A stretch of DNA of 64,000 nucleotides from JACVRW01 sp963811055 (lineage in GTDB: Bacteria; Actinomycetota; Thermoleophilia; Solirubrobacterales; Thermoleophilaceae), in the NCBI GenBank assembly GCA_963811055.1, contig CAWEPQ010000016.1, positions 62,001-126,000 of the forward strand, in the 5' to 3' direction. Below the pieces are notes generated by a model. That model worked only from the letters and a program-made list of their open reading frames with translations. It searched no databases and was not told the DNA's origin. Position 1 is the stretch's first letter; each line of letters opens with the position of its first letter. A program made the position numbers and the translations under genes. Positions 44,412-54,010 of this stretch are shown here, piece by piece.

Positions 44412-45659
44412 TCATGCCGTACTGCCCCGACCGGAACGGCGTTCGCTCTGGCGGGCCATCCACTCCGCGCCCGGTTGGTCCGTCAGCCCGTGCACGATCA
44501 CCGAGATCAGGACCGTGAGCGCCGCCAGGTTGGTGATCCGCTCAGCCTCCGGCACCTGGGAGCCGAGCACGAACAGGCCGAAGGTCATGGTGGCCACCCC
44601 CTTGGGACCGAACCAGGACATGAAGGCCTTCGCGCGCCAGTCCACGTCCCGGTTCCCCGCCAGCGCGGTGAACACGGCGATCGGGCGCGCCGCGAGCAGC
44701 GTGAAGGCGGCGATGGCCACGGCGGCCCACCCGTCCTCGAACAGCCCGTCAAAGGTCAGGATCGCCCCGAACACGAGGAACACGCCTAGCTTCACCACCT
44801 CGAGCAGGTCCTCCGAGCGCGCCTCGAAGGCCTCGCGCACGTCCGGGCGCATGATCCCGAACGCGATCGCGCAGACAAAGACGGAGATGAAGCCGTTGCC
44901 CTCAGGGGGCAGCGTGGCGGCGCCGTAGGCCGCGAACGCCAGTCCCAGCGCATAGAGCCCCTTCTGGTGGTCCCCCACCTCGCTGTCGAGGTCTCCGCTG
45001 CGCGGAAGGATGCGGGCGGCCACAAAGGCGAGCAGGAGGCCCGTGAGCACGCCGAGGGTCACGTCCTGGAGGACGAACCGCCACCACACGAAGTCCCCGT
45101 CGCTCCCGGCCTCGGCCGCCGCGGTGAAGGCCAGAACGGCCGGAAGGGCGAGGCCGTCGTTGAGCCCTGACTCCAAGTTGAGCGAGTGCCGAATCAGACG
45201 CGGCACGCGCGGGTTCGTGATCACGCTGGAGGACAGCACGGGATCGGTCGGCGCGAGGAGGGCACCGAGGAGGAACGACTCGGTCCAGCCCAGGTCGGTG
45301 AGGGTGTGGACGGCCAGCGCCACGAGCCCCGCGGTGAGGGGCATCGCCAGCACGAGCTTGCGGAACGGCAGATGCCACTCGCGTTGCAGCAGCCCCTGCT
45401 CGACCTCGAGCCCGTCACGGAACAGGAGCAGGATCAGCGCCACCACCGCCAGCGTCTCGACGAAGCCCGAGTGCGCCGACAGGTCCAGCACCTCGAGGCC
45501 GCCGTTGCCCAGCGCGAACCCGGCCACCACGAAGGCCGCCGTGAGCGAGAGGAGACTGCGACGCGCCAGGCCCGCCGCGAGAGCCCCCAGCATCAGGAGC
45601 GCGCCGAAGACCGCGATCGGCACCTCGATGGCATCCGCCACGGCGATCGGCTCGAACAT
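44412..45659 (-). CDS. Cation:proton antiporter (CPA1/NhaP-like)
   Basis: 415 residues with about twelve membrane segments. The family motifs ALLAPTDPVLSSSVI, HSLNLESGLNDGLALP (ion-binding Asp) and SWFGPKGVATMTFGLF are present, fitting CPA1 Na+/H+ or K+/H+ antiporters. No cytoplasmic RCK or TrkA domain. The ATG at 45659 faces a divergent GH2 gene 51 bases away. First gene of the leftward run that includes ccmE and ccmF. Confidence 0.92.
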   Translation of the reverse strand: MFEPIAVADAIEVPIAVFGALLMLGALAAGLARRSLLSLTAAFVVAGFALGNGGLEVLDLSAHSGFVETLAVVALILLLFRDGLEVEQGLLQREWHLPFRKLVLAMPLTAGLVALAVHTLTDLGWTESFLLGALLAPTDPVLSSSVITNPRVPRLIRHSLNLESGLNDGLALPAVLAFTAAAEAGSDGDFVWWRFVLQDVTLGVLTGLLLAFVAARILPRSGDLDSEVGDHQKGLYALGLAFAAYGAATLPPEGNGFISVFVCAIAFGIMRPDVREAFEARSEDLLEVVKLGVFLVFGAILTFDGLFEDGWAAVAIAAFTLLAARPIAVFTALAGNRDVDWRAKAFMSWFGPKGVATMTFGLFVLGSQVPEAERITNLAALTVLISVIVHGLTDQPGAEWMARQSERRSGRGSTA

Positions 45660-45710
45660 CGGCGGCACTCTGTCAGACGCCCCCGCGATTTCTCCTACCC
45701 TCCGCCACTG

Positions 45711-47603
45711 ATGCGCCGCGTTCACATCTTCTTGACGGCGTCCGCTCTGGGGCTCGCCGCGCCCACGGCCGCCCTCGCTGCGCCACCGTCCTCGGTACCG
45801 CTCTCCCGCGGCTGGGAGGTGCGCACCGACGCCGCGGCCCCCGCACCCCCTCAGACACCTCCGCCGGAGGAGACCGCGCCCGAGGGCGAGGAGCCCGCGG
45901 TGCCCGCCACTCCCGCGGGCCGCGCCGCCGGCGCTGCAGGGCCCTGGCAGGGGGTGGCCGTGCCCAGCGTGTTCGACGCGCGGGCGCTCGCGTCGCTCTA
46001 CCCCGGCAGCGTGCGCCGCTACCGCGTGGATTTCACCGGCCCCAAGACCCCGCCCGGCTTCCGCTGGCGGATCGACTTCGAGAGCGTCCGCCGCGAGGCC
46101 ACCGTGTTCCTCAACGGCCGCCGGATCGGGCGCAACACCGATCCCTACACGCCGTTCGAGGTGGACGCCCGCGGGCTGCGGCCGGGGCGCAGCAACCGCC
46201 TCACGGTGGTGGTGGACAGCCGCAAGAACCCGGACCTGCCGGAGGGCTGGTGGAACTGGGGCGGCATCGTGCGCCCGGTGCGCCTCGAGCCGGTGGGGCG
46301 AGCCCACGTGCGTGACCTCGGCACGATGTCCCAGGTTCGCTGCCGCGGCCCCGCGCGCCGCTGCCGCGCCTCGCTGCTGCTGGACGGCGTGCTCGAGCGG
46401 CTCGGCAAGCGGGCGGTCGCGCCGAGGCTCGAGGTGCGGCTGCGCTCGCCCGGCGGTCGCTCGATCGCGAGAACCTTCCGGCTCGGCAGGCTGAGCGCCG
46501 CGCGCCGGCAGATGCGCCTGTCGATGCCGGTGCCCGCCCCCGAGCTCTGGTCTCCCGAGCGCCCGCGCCTCTACTCCGCCCGCATCACGCTGCGCGACCG
46601 CGGCGCTGTGCAGCAGGTGGTGCGGCGCGCCGTGGGCCTGCGCTCGGTGCGGGTCAAGCACGCGCACCTGTACCTGAACAACCGCCGGGTGCAGCTGCGC
46701 GGTGCCTCGATCCACGAGGACATGCCGGGCCACGGCGCCGCGCTGAGCGCCGCCGACATGGACACCTACGTGCGCGAGCTGAAGAACCTCGGCGCCAACG
46801 TCACGCGCTCGCACTACCTCCTCAACGACCGGCTGCTCCAGCGCTTCGACCGCGCCGGGATCCTGGTCTGGAACGAGGCCCCGATCTGGCAGCGCGACCA
46901 CGGCGCCAACCTGCTGTGGCGCCCGGCCGAGCGCCACCGCGCACTCGTGACGGTCGAGCGCACGGTCAAGGCCGGGCGCAGCCACCCCTCCGTGCTCACC
47001 CACGCGGTGGCCAACGAGCTGTCGTTCAGCCCCGACAAGAAGCGCGGCACCCGGATCTTCCTCGACCGCGCCCGGCTGCTGGCCGGGAAGCTCGACCCCA
47101 CCGTCCCGATCTCGGTCGACATCAAGGGGCGGCCGGGGTATGGCGAGCAGTTCACCTACGAGCGCTTCGAGCTCCTGGGCGTGAACCAGTACTTCGGCTG
47201 GTACCGCTGGGTGGAGAACTTCAACGACCTCGAGCCGTTCATCTACGAGCTGCGCGACCACTATCCGCGCACGGCGCTGGTGATGACCGAGTGGGGCGCC
47301 GAGGCCCGGCCCGAGCTGGCCAACGAGCCGATCACGCGCAAGGGCAGCTACGCGTTCCAGACCTTCCACGCCCAGCGCACGCTCGACGTGATCGACCGCT
47401 CCCCCGTGCTGTCCGGCGCGATCTACTGGACCCTGCGCGAGTTCGAGATCTATCCCGGCTGGACCGGCGGTGCCGGGCAGCGTCCGGCCGAGTTCCGGCC
47501 CAACACGCGCCACCACAAGGGACTGATCGGCTACACCGGCGAGCTCAAGCCGGCGTTCTTCTACGTGCGCGACCGCTACCGCCGGACCCCGCTTTATCCG
47601 TAG
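45711..47603 (+). CDS. Secreted glycoside hydrolase family 2 protein (beta-glucuronidase/galactosidase-like)
   Basis: 630 residues. Signal peptide (HIFLTASALGLAAPTAALA), a Pro/Glu-rich linker at 42-70, a jelly-roll sugar-binding domain (VNG-type FLNGRRIGRNTDPYTPF), an Ig-like domain and the TIM barrel. The acid/base is Glu436 in HAVANELSFS and the nucleophile Glu527 in VMTEWGAEA; NQYFGWY matches the NxYxGWY motif of beta-glucuronidases, while the typical HGVNRH segment appears as RGASIHED. Secreted hydrolysis of a beta-linked sugar or uronide. The substrate is unknown. Confidence 0.88.
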   Translation: MRRVHIFLTASALGLAAPTAALAAPPSSVPLSRGWEVRTDAAAPAPPQTPPPEETAPEGEEPAVPATPAGRAAGAAGPWQGVAVPSVFDARALASLYPGSVRRYRVDFTGPKTPPGFRWRIDFESVRREATVFLNGRRIGRNTDPYTPFEVDARGLRPGRSNRLTVVVDSRKNPDLPEGWWNWGGIVRPVRLEPVGRAHVRDLGTMSQVRCRGPARRCRASLLLDGVLERLGKRAVAPRLEVRLRSPGGRSIARTFRLGRLSAARRQMRLSMPVPAPELWSPERPRLYSARITLRDRGAVQQVVRRAVGLRSVRVKHAHLYLNNRRVQLRGASIHEDMPGHGAALSAADMDTYVRELKNLGANVTRSHYLLNDRLLQRFDRAGILVWNEAPIWQRDHGANLLWRPAERHRALVTVERTVKAGRSHPSVLTHAVANELSFSPDKKRGTRIFLDRARLLAGKLDPTVPISVDIKGRPGYGEQFTYERFELLGVNQYFGWYRWVENFNDLEPFIYELRDHYPRTALVMTEWGAEARPELANEPITRKGSYAFQTFHAQRTLDVIDRSPVLSGAIYWTLREFEIYPGWTGGAGQRPAEFRPNTRHHKGLIGYTGELKPAFFYVRDRYRRTPLYP

Positions 47604-47627
47604 CGCCGGGGGCAGTAGGGTCGCCGT

Positions 47628-48677
47628 GTGAGAAGAGTGACGGCCATCGCCCTCCTGCTCGCGGCCACCATCGGCCTGGGAGCCCAGGCCGCGGAGGCGG
47701 CACCGCCTCCCACGCTGGCTGGCGTTTTTGCCTCCGAGAGCACGCTCTACGGCCCGACAGCGCTGGCCTGCCGGACGAACGCCGACGGCGGCGTGAACGC
47801 GCGCTTCAGGTACCCGACCAACACGACCTCCGGCCCCTACGCGGGCCAGTTGACCCAGGACATCGATTTCACGCTTGGAAGACCGGACCCGGACTTCCAG
47901 GAAAGGCAGGTCCTCTCGGCGACGGGCAGCTTCACGATTGACTCACCCACCGGGCAGGTGAGCGGGACCGTCAGCCTGGACCGCTCTGGCTCGCAGAACG
48001 TGGGCCGCGCCGATTGCGACCCCAGCGTGCAATACGTCTACGCAACGCTGCGCTACTCGGCAACGATCGTGACCGCAGACGGCATCTTCGTGGATCGCGG
48101 CCGCATCAGGTTCGATCTCTCCCAGCTGCAGCCCAACAACCCGTTCTACAACTACCTCCAGTCGTTCGGCTCCGACCTCGCGGCGCCTGAGCAGAACGAG
48201 TCGGCGTTGTTCGGCCAGCGCACCCCGGGCGGGTCGTTCAGCGCGATGAGCGCGAACACCAACCGGGCATCGCCGTTCACGCTGTTCGCGCCGGCCACGG
48301 TGCGCAAGGTCTTCGCCTACGTGGACGGCAAGGGCGCCACGAGCGGATCTCAGACGATCCGCGCCGTGCTCTACCGCAACGCCGGCGGCGTACCCGCCGC
48401 CTACGTCACGCGCAGCTTCGACTTCACCGTCCCCGCCGGCATGTCCGCCCGCTGGGTGCCGCTCTATCTCGCGCCACCCGCCCAGCTCGGCCCCGGCGTC
48501 TACTGGATCGGCCTCCAGTCGGGCACGACCAACGGAGTCGCCCGCTTCGCCTGGAACAGCAAGCCGAACTCACGCCGCTTCAACGTCGACGGCTTCGCCG
48601 ACGGCGCGAGCGATCCGTTCGGCAGCGCGCTCGTCGACGATCAGCAGATGTCCCTCCTGGCCGCCGGGTCTTACTGA
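47628..48677 (+). CDS. Secreted protein of unknown function
   Basis: 349 residues. Signal peptide (VTAIALLLAATIGLGAQAAEA). The N-terminal half is a beta-rich domain around two conserved Cys (ALACRTN and RADCDPS). The C-terminal half, from about residue 200, reads as a second beta domain with RAVLYRNAGGVPAAYVTRS and LGPGVYWIGLQSG, similar to the domain that describes an object by its displayed attributes in some secreted actinobacterial proteins. GTG start 24 bases after the GH2 gene. No enzyme motif seen. Confidence 0.7.
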   Translation: MRRVTAIALLLAATIGLGAQAAEAAPPPTLAGVFASESTLYGPTALACRTNADGGVNARFRYPTNTTSGPYAGQLTQDIDFTLGRPDPDFQERQVLSATGSFTIDSPTGQVSGTVSLDRSGSQNVGRADCDPSVQYVYATLRYSATIVTADGIFVDRGRIRFDLSQLQPNNPFYNYLQSFGSDLAAPEQNESALFGQRTPGGSFSAMSANTNRASPFTLFAPATVRKVFAYVDGKGATSGSQTIRAVLYRNAGGVPAAYVTRSFDFTVPAGMSARWVPLYLAPPAQLGPGVYWIGLQSGTTNGVARFAWNSKPNSRRFNVDGFADGASDPFGSALVDDQQMSLLAAGSY

Positions 48678-48804
48678 GGCGCCGGCCAGGTCGGGCGGGT
48701 CCGGCGTCTACTGCGGCTGGGTAAGGAGGCCGTCCTGTCGGCGTCCCGTCACATTCGGGTCGTCTTGCGTGGCCCGGACACGGAGGGCCAGCGTCGAGAC
48801 CCGA

Positions 48805-48829
48805 CTTATGCTGAATTATTCAGCTTAAG
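48805..48829. promoter_or_regulatory. AT-rich imperfect inverted repeat between convergent genes
   Basis: CTTATGCTGAA and TTCAGCTTAAG flank a three-base TTA loop, with 10 of 11 positions paired. It is conspicuous because the surroundings are very GC-rich. It lies between the end of a secreted protein gene and the end of the penicillin acylase gene. It could act as a bidirectional terminator-like element or a protein-binding site; there is no clear T-run. Confidence 0.4.
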
Positions 48830-48871
48830 GTTGGTCTCGCTGTTTCGACCCGGCGGTGACGCGCGGCCGGC

Positions 48872-51545
48872 TCAGCGCGGGCGGTGCGAGTTCACCTGCA
48901 CCACCTGCTGATAGGTGGGCCGGTTGATCCAGGGGATCGGGGGCACCGTCACGGCGCCGATGGCGCGGAAGCGCACCTCGTCGTAGCAAGTCTCGTCCCC
49001 GGCGGTGCAGCCGCTGTCGGTGTAGAGCTGCTCCTTCGGCACCGCCAGCGCGGCGTCGAGTGACGACAGCAGCGCCGCTCGGCACGCGGCCAGGTTGCCG
49101 TTGCCGCAATACCCGCGTGAGAGCGGGCCCTGCACGTTCTGGCCGAGCAGGCGGCGCAGGTCCTTGTTCACGTACCCGTACCAGCCGTCCTGCCAGGCGC
49201 TGCCGAGGTGGGCGCCGTGGTTGTTGGGATGGTTGTCGATGCCCGCCCTGGCGACCATCTTGTTGTAGAGATCCTCGCCCAGCGCGGGCTTGAACATGGC
49301 CTCCACCGCGCGCGGCCACCACGCGTCGATGATCTGGACGGCGCGCTCCTCGTCGTAGTTGCCGTCCTTGTTCCGGTCGATCCGGTGCGAGCCCTTGTAG
49401 ACCCAGATGGCCAGGGTCCTGATGGCGTCGGCGATCTCCGGGTCGCTCTGGTCGCCCAGGACCTTGAGCATCCAGGCGACCACCTCCTGCCCGCGCAGGT
49501 CCGAGGTGCCCGCGTCCTCCATGGCCGAGATCAGGTCGGGCAGCGTCGTCTTGTGGCCGAGGAACAACTGGCTCTCGATCCGCGTGTCGAGCAGCTGCGA
49601 GCGATAGACCGAGCTGTAGCTCCAGTTGGAGTCGGACGCGGCGTACCCGGGCGCCTGCTTGTTGTTCCACGACGTCAGGTAGACGCTGGTTCACGTTCCG
49701 CGGGTGCTCCGCGAAGGGGGTGTAGGACGCGGTCTGGTTGGCGACGTTGAAGTTCTTCCAGTCCCACTGGCCCGTGCCCCAGTTCGGCACCGCGTAGCTC
49801 ACGCCGTCGGCGCGCTGCGGGTTGTCGCCCGAGTTGAAGTAGCCGATGTCCTTGTCGTCGATGTAGAACCAGTTGAAGGTGAAGCCGATCTTGGAGACCG
49901 CCTGCTGGAAGTCCTGGACGTTCTTCACCTTCGAGGGCCGGTTGAGCTCCGCGAAGCCGCGCGCCGAGTCCGCCTCGTGGAAGTACGTGGAGCGCTGCTT
50001 GGCGAAGGCCACCGGCTTGCCGCCCACCGTGCCGCGCTTGTGGACGATGCCGTGCACCGTGCGCTGCGCCGTGAGCGTGTAGGTCTCCGGCGGCGAGGGA
50101 TCCGCCGGGTTGGGCGTGATGTCGTTGGTCCGCGTGAGGGTCTCCATCTCGAGGCACTGGCCCTTGTAGCGGTAGTGCGTCGACTGGAGCGTGGGCGGCG
50201 AGCCGTTCGGCTCGCAGAGCTCCTCGGCGAAGGTGTCGATGATGTCCTGGCCGGCCGAGGTGGCGGACCAGGCGTAGTCCTGTCCGTGGCCCAGCAGCAC
50301 GTACGGGCTGACGCCCGCGAACGCCGCGCCGGTGGCGTCGATGTCCGGGCCGTGCAGGTCCTGCTCGATCAGGATCTGCGGCATGAAGTAGCCCACCTGC
50401 GGACCGATCACGGCCAGCGGGTGCCCGGTGGCGGACGCGGCACCGGATACGAGCAGGGCGTTCGAGTTCCCGTGCAGCAGGCCCACCGGCGCGATGATGC
50501 TCTTGGCCAGCGCGGAGTCGCTCGGGGACGCGCCGCCCACGTCGACGAGCGAGCCGGGGTCGGGCTTGGCCACCGCGGCGGGATTGGGGTTGTTGTCGGC
50601 CTGGTACGGGAACGACGTGCCGCGCACGGTGGTGGGCGCCTCGGGGTCCTCGTTACGGCGGAAGTCGTTCCAGACCTGCGTGCCTACCGTGGGCCCGAAG
50701 CGCTGGCGCGCGGCACTGAGGATGTCGGCGTTCTCCACCTCGGCGCCGCCGCCCTTGCCGAAGATGCCGCCCACGAGCGCGGCGGTGGCGATCACATCGG
50801 TGGCCTTCCAGTCCTCGAGCGTCTCGCCCACCGCCGCGTACTCGGCGGGCAGCTTGGTCGCATCGAGCCGCGCCTCCGCGATGTACTTGTTGATGCCGGC
50901 CACGTAGTTGGCGACGTCCTGCTGGAGCGCCGCGCCCTCCGCCCCGTAGAGGTCGTCCATCTGGTCGACCTGCTTCTGGAGGTCCGCCTCGGTGTAGGGC
51001 GAGGACTCCCACACCTCCTTGTCCATCGCCTTGTTGGCGCCGCCGGCGAACCCGGACAGCGCCCCGCGCCCGGCGTGGCGGAGCACGTCCATGAAGAAGA
51101 GCCTGTCCTCCGCGCCCACGTAGCCCGCGCCGTAGAGCGTGTCGGCGCGCGTGGTCCCGTACACGTGCGGGACGCCGAAGCCCTTGTCGCGAACCACGAT
51201 CACGCCGGCGCGCGGACTGTAGGTGCGCTCCTCGTCCCCGGCCTGCACGCCGAAGGTGGCGTTCTTGAAGTACTTGCCTATCTGCGGCGACACCAGCCCG
51301 GGCGTGGCGTACATCAGGTCGCGGTACATCGGCAGCTGGTCGGCGGCGTGCGGCGGCCGGGTGCCGTTCGCCAGGAACAGCGTGTAGTCGGTCACGTTGA
51401 ACACGCCGTCCGTGCCCGGCGGGAGGACGCTGCGGAAGCCGCCGTAGTCGTTCGTCCCGTACGGCTGGCGCTGAGCGTTCGCGGGCGCGGCGGCGATCAG
51501 CGCCAGCAGCGCCGCGACCACGACATAAAGAATGGCTCTCCTCAT
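48872..51545 (-). CDS. Penicillin acylase family Ntn-hydrolase, frameshifted
   Basis: About 890 residues after repair. Signal peptide (AILYVVVAALLALIAAAPANA). The N-terminal part is the alpha chain with GVIVVRDKGFGVPHVYG and GYVGAEDRLFFMDVLRH. Autocleavage is expected before Ser361 in LHGN-SNALLVSG, the catalytic N-terminal nucleophile of the beta chain. Reading breaks near 49685: the first frame ends EHPRNVN and the second continues VYLTSWNNKQAPGYA up to the stop at 48872. Removing one base (one of the two Cs of the AACCAGC context) joins them. Relatives hydrolyse acyl amides, including acyl-homoserine lactones, aculeacin or cephalosporins. Natural substrate unknown. Confidence 0.85.
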
Positions 51546-51599
51546 CCGTCGGGCGGAAGCTATCCGACCCCCGCCGCCGGCGGAAGGCCCAACCGGCAA

Positions 51600-52184
51600 C
51601 TAGGTCCGCTCGCGCCGCCCGAAGCGCACCAGGACGAGCACCAGACCGAGCAGGAGCACGGCCGGCACGCCGGCCAGCAGCGGGCGCGGCAGGCCACCGT
51701 CGTCATCCGCATCCGCCGCCTGAGCCTCGGCCGCACGCCAGGGCTCCCAGACCTCCGGCTCCCGCACGCCGGCGCCGTCGGTGGCCAGCCGGGCACCCGG
51801 CAGTGGCGTGAGCCCGCCGGCGCTCCGGTCGAGGCGAGCGGCCACCGAGTCCTTGACGCGCGACCAGGTGCCGGGCCCCTGGGTGTCGAGCACCGCCCGC
51901 AGCCGCGGCGCGTACGCGAGCGAGACGCGGCCGGCCACCCCGCCGTTGCCGTCGCCGAAGAGCATCACCAGGCGGTAGTAGGGCACCTTCCCCGGATCGC
52001 GCTCGAGTGCGGCTCCGCTCAGAGCGCCGGTGTTGTGGAACCGCTGCCCCACGCCGCGCTCGAGGGCCGCGCAACCTTCGCGCCCGCAGATCTTCATCCC
52101 GGTGATCTCCTTGGCGGCCGCCGCGGGCGCGGCTGCGAGCAGGACGGCAACTACGGCAACTGCGGATCTGACCAGGCGCGGCAT
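51600..52184 (-). CDS. Secreted, membrane-anchored protein of unknown function
   Basis: 194 residues. Signal peptide (VRSAVAVVAVLLAAAPAAAA) and a C-terminal membrane helix (LLAGVPAVLLLGLVLVLVRF) with a basic tail, so type I topology. Two Cys near the mature N-terminus (ICGREGC). No motif known to me. ATG with GGAGGA three bases before it. Divergent from the ECF sigma factor gene by 89 bases, so it may be part of that regulon. Confidence 0.75.
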   Translation of the reverse strand: MPRLVRSAVAVVAVLLAAAPAAAAKEITGMKICGREGCAALERGVGQRFHNTGALSGAALERDPGKVPYYRLVMLFGDGNGGVAGRVSLAYAPRLRAVLDTQGPGTWSRVKDSVAARLDRSAGGLTPLPGARLATDGAGVREPEVWEPWRAAEAQAADADDDGGLPRPLLAGVPAVLLLGLVLVLVRFGRRERT

Positions 52185-52273
52185 GAGTCCTCCGTGTTCG
52201 CTTTCCCCCTCTACAACCGCCGCCGCCGAACGGTTCCCGGAACCACCGGGGCGCCACGGGTGTAGAACGGGCA

Positions 52274-52840
52274 GTGGTGGGCCGGCCACTACCCGAGGGA
52301 GAGCTCGTCGCGCGCGCCATGCGAGGCGACTCCTCCGCCTACGACGAGCTCGTGCGCCGCCATGCCCAGATCGCCTTCCGCACCGCATACCTCGTGACCG
52401 GCTCGGCCGCCGACGCCGAGGAGGCCGCCCAGGACGGATTCGTCAAGGCGCACGGCGCTCTTCCCCGCTTCCGGCCCGGGGCGCCGTTCCGGCCCTGGCT
52501 GCTGCAGATCGTGGCCAACGAGGCCAAGAACCGCCGGCGTTCGGCGGGCCGGCGTGCGGCGCTCGCGCTCCGCGCCGGGCGGGAGAGCCCCTCGGGCGGC
52601 GCGGCTCCGCCTCCCGAGCGGGCGCTCCTCGCCGCGGAGGAGCGCAGCGCCCTGCTCGAAGCGCTCGACTCCCTGGAGGAGCGCGACCGGCTCGTGATCG
52701 CGTGCCGCTACCTGCTCGAGCTGTCCGAGGCCGAGACCGCGGCGGCGCTCGGCTGCCGGCGGGGCACCGTCAAGTCGAGGCTCTCGCGCGCGCTCGAGCG
52801 CCTCCGCGCCGTCGAGGGAATGGAGGGGCTGCATGCCTGA
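52274..52840 (+). CDS. ECF-type RNA polymerase sigma factor
   Basis: 188 residues. Region 2 covers VARAMRGDSSAYDELVRRH to AAQDGFVKAHGALPRFRPG with the FRPWLLQIVANEAKNRRRS segment; region 4 is LEERDRLVIACRYLLELSEAETAAALGCRRGTVKSRLSRALERL. Group by length and order is SigE/SigW-like. GTG start. It overlaps the downstream gene by eight bases, as usual for a sigma/anti-sigma pair. Confidence 0.92.
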   Translation: MVGRPLPEGELVARAMRGDSSAYDELVRRHAQIAFRTAYLVTGSAADAEEAAQDGFVKAHGALPRFRPGAPFRPWLLQIVANEAKNRRRSAGRRAALALRAGRESPSGGAAPPPERALLAAEERSALLEALDSLEERDRLVIACRYLLELSEAETAAALGCRRGTVKSRLSRALERLRAVEGMEGLHA

Positions 52841-53555
52841 CCGCCTGGAGCAGCGGCTCGCGGCGCTCGCCGCCGAGATCGAATTCCCCCCCACCCCCGA
52901 TCTCGCGCCCGCCGTGGCCGCGCGCCTCGGTGAGCCAGCCCCGCGGAGGCGGCGCATCCGCCCGGCGCGCCGCTCGCTGGCTCTGGCCCTCGTCGCGCTG
53001 GCGCTGCTCGCAGCCGCAGCCGGAGCGGTCCCTGCCGTGCGCGACGCGGTCGGCGACCTCCTCGGCTTCGACGGAGCCACCGTGGAGCGAGTTCCGCGCC
53101 TCCCCGCCTCCCCGGGCGAGGTCGACCTCGGCCGGCCGGTGAGCGCCGGCGAGGCCGCCCGCGAGCTGGGTGCTCCCCTGCGCATGCCGCCGGATGCCCT
53201 GATCGGCGAGCCCCACGGCGTCTACCTCCGCGGGCAAGGAAGGACAGCGCAGGTCACGCTGGTCTATGGCGGGCTCCTGCTCACCCAGTTCCGCGGAGAC
53301 CTGAATCCCGACCTGGTGGCCAAGTTCATCGGCCCGGACACGGGCACGAGGCACGTGCGCGTGCGCGGCGCGCCCGGGTTCTGGATCGCCGGGCCGCACT
53401 CGTTCGGCTACCGCGACGCCGATGGGCAGATTCGCGTGGAGGAGCTACGCCGGTCGGAGCGCGCCCTGCTCTGGACGCGGGGGGCGATGCTGCTGCGCCT
53501 GGAGGCGAGCCTCCCCCTACAACGGGCGCTTGAGATCGCGCGCGAGGTGCGCTGA
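52833..53555 (+). CDS. Membrane protein encoded with ECF sigma factor, probable anti-sigma factor
   Basis: 240 residues. A cytoplasmic N-terminus of about 45 residues, one membrane helix (SLALALVALALLAAAAGAVPA, about 48-68) and a 170-residue extracytoplasmic domain. The classical zinc HxxxCxxC motif of ZAS anti-sigma factors is absent. Overlap with the sigma gene and topology suggest it controls that factor; the extracytoplasmic part would be the sensor. Confidence 0.75.
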   Translation: MPDRLEQRLAALAAEIEFPPTPDLAPAVAARLGEPAPRRRRIRPARRSLALALVALALLAAAAGAVPAVRDAVGDLLGFDGATVERVPRLPASPGEVDLGRPVSAGEAARELGAPLRMPPDALIGEPHGVYLRGQGRTAQVTLVYGGLLLTQFRGDLNPDLVAKFIGPDTGTRHVRVRGAPGFWIAGPHSFGYRDADGQIRVEELRRSERALLWTRGAMLLRLEASLPLQRALEIAREVR

Positions 53556-53882
53556 CCGCAGGAGCGGGCGACGGCCGCGGAGCTCGGCCCTCCTCGCCAG
53601 CTCGGATCCCACGAGCGCGCACGAGGCGACGACCGGTGTGAAGAAGTCGATCGGCGGGTCCTGACCGAGGAACACCATCACCGGAACGAGGGCGATCAGG
53701 ATGACCGACCAGTGCCGCACGAGCGCGCCGCACACCACGGTCGCGAAGAGGATCACGAGATAGGTGAAGCCTTCGTGGAGCACCTGCATCCCGGACCGCC
53801 AGGCGATCCAGAGACAGGTGTAGGCCGCTATGACCACGGCCACACGAACCCACGATGGTGATTTCGAGAGCGAGCCCGCCAT
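53517..53882 (-). CDS. Small multi-span membrane protein of unknown function
   Basis: 121 residues with four hydrophobic segments (VAVVIAAYTCLWIAW, YLVILFATVVCGALV, VILIALVPVMVFLG, FTPVVASCALVGSELA) and a basic C-terminal tail. An upstream in-frame ATG at 53900 is possible, but that start would lie inside a hairpin. The 3' end overlaps the convergent anti-sigma-like gene by 39 bases. No family recognised. Confidence 0.6.
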   Translation of the reverse strand: MAGSLSKSPSWVRVAVVIAAYTCLWIAWRSGMQVLHEGFTYLVILFATVVCGALVRHWSVILIALVPVMVFLGQDPPIDFFTPVVASCALVGSELARRAELRGRRPLLRSAHLARDLKRPL

Positions 53883-53890
53883 TTCGCTCA

Positions 53891-53910
53891 CCCTCTGCAT
53901 CGGCAGAGGG
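53891..53910 (-). promoter_or_regulatory. Hairpin over the ribosome site of the small membrane protein gene
   Basis: CCCTCTGC (53891-53898) and GCAGAGGG (53903-53910) form an 8-bp perfect stem with a four-base loop. Read on the reverse strand, its 3' arm contains AGAGGG, the only Shine-Dalgarno-like stretch before the ATG at 53882. It could therefore hide the ribosome site. Confidence 0.4.
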
Positions 53911-53937
53911 GCGCGGACGGGTTAGCTCCGGAAAACA

Positions 53938-53992
53938 CGACGCCCCCGGAAGCCGGTCGCGGACAGTGTCCGCGGCGGCCCCGGGGGCGTCG
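53938..53992 (-). terminator. Intrinsic terminator of the DivIVA-like gene
   Basis: CGACGCCCCCGG (53938-53949) pairs perfectly over 12 bases with CCGGGGGCGTCG (53981-53992), with a smaller nested stem CGCGGA/TCCGCG inside. On the reverse strand, the direction of the upstream gene, the hairpin is followed by TGTTTTCC. It begins 18 bases after the stop at 54011, as expected for a rho-independent terminator. Confidence 0.8.
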
Positions 53993-54010
53993 ATTAGTTG
54001 GGGTTTTGGC

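Noticed and set aside
45711..47516. Possible long N-terminal extension of the antiporter gene
   Set aside because: The extension is antisense to the GH2 gene; antiporter homology begins at the ATG at 45659.
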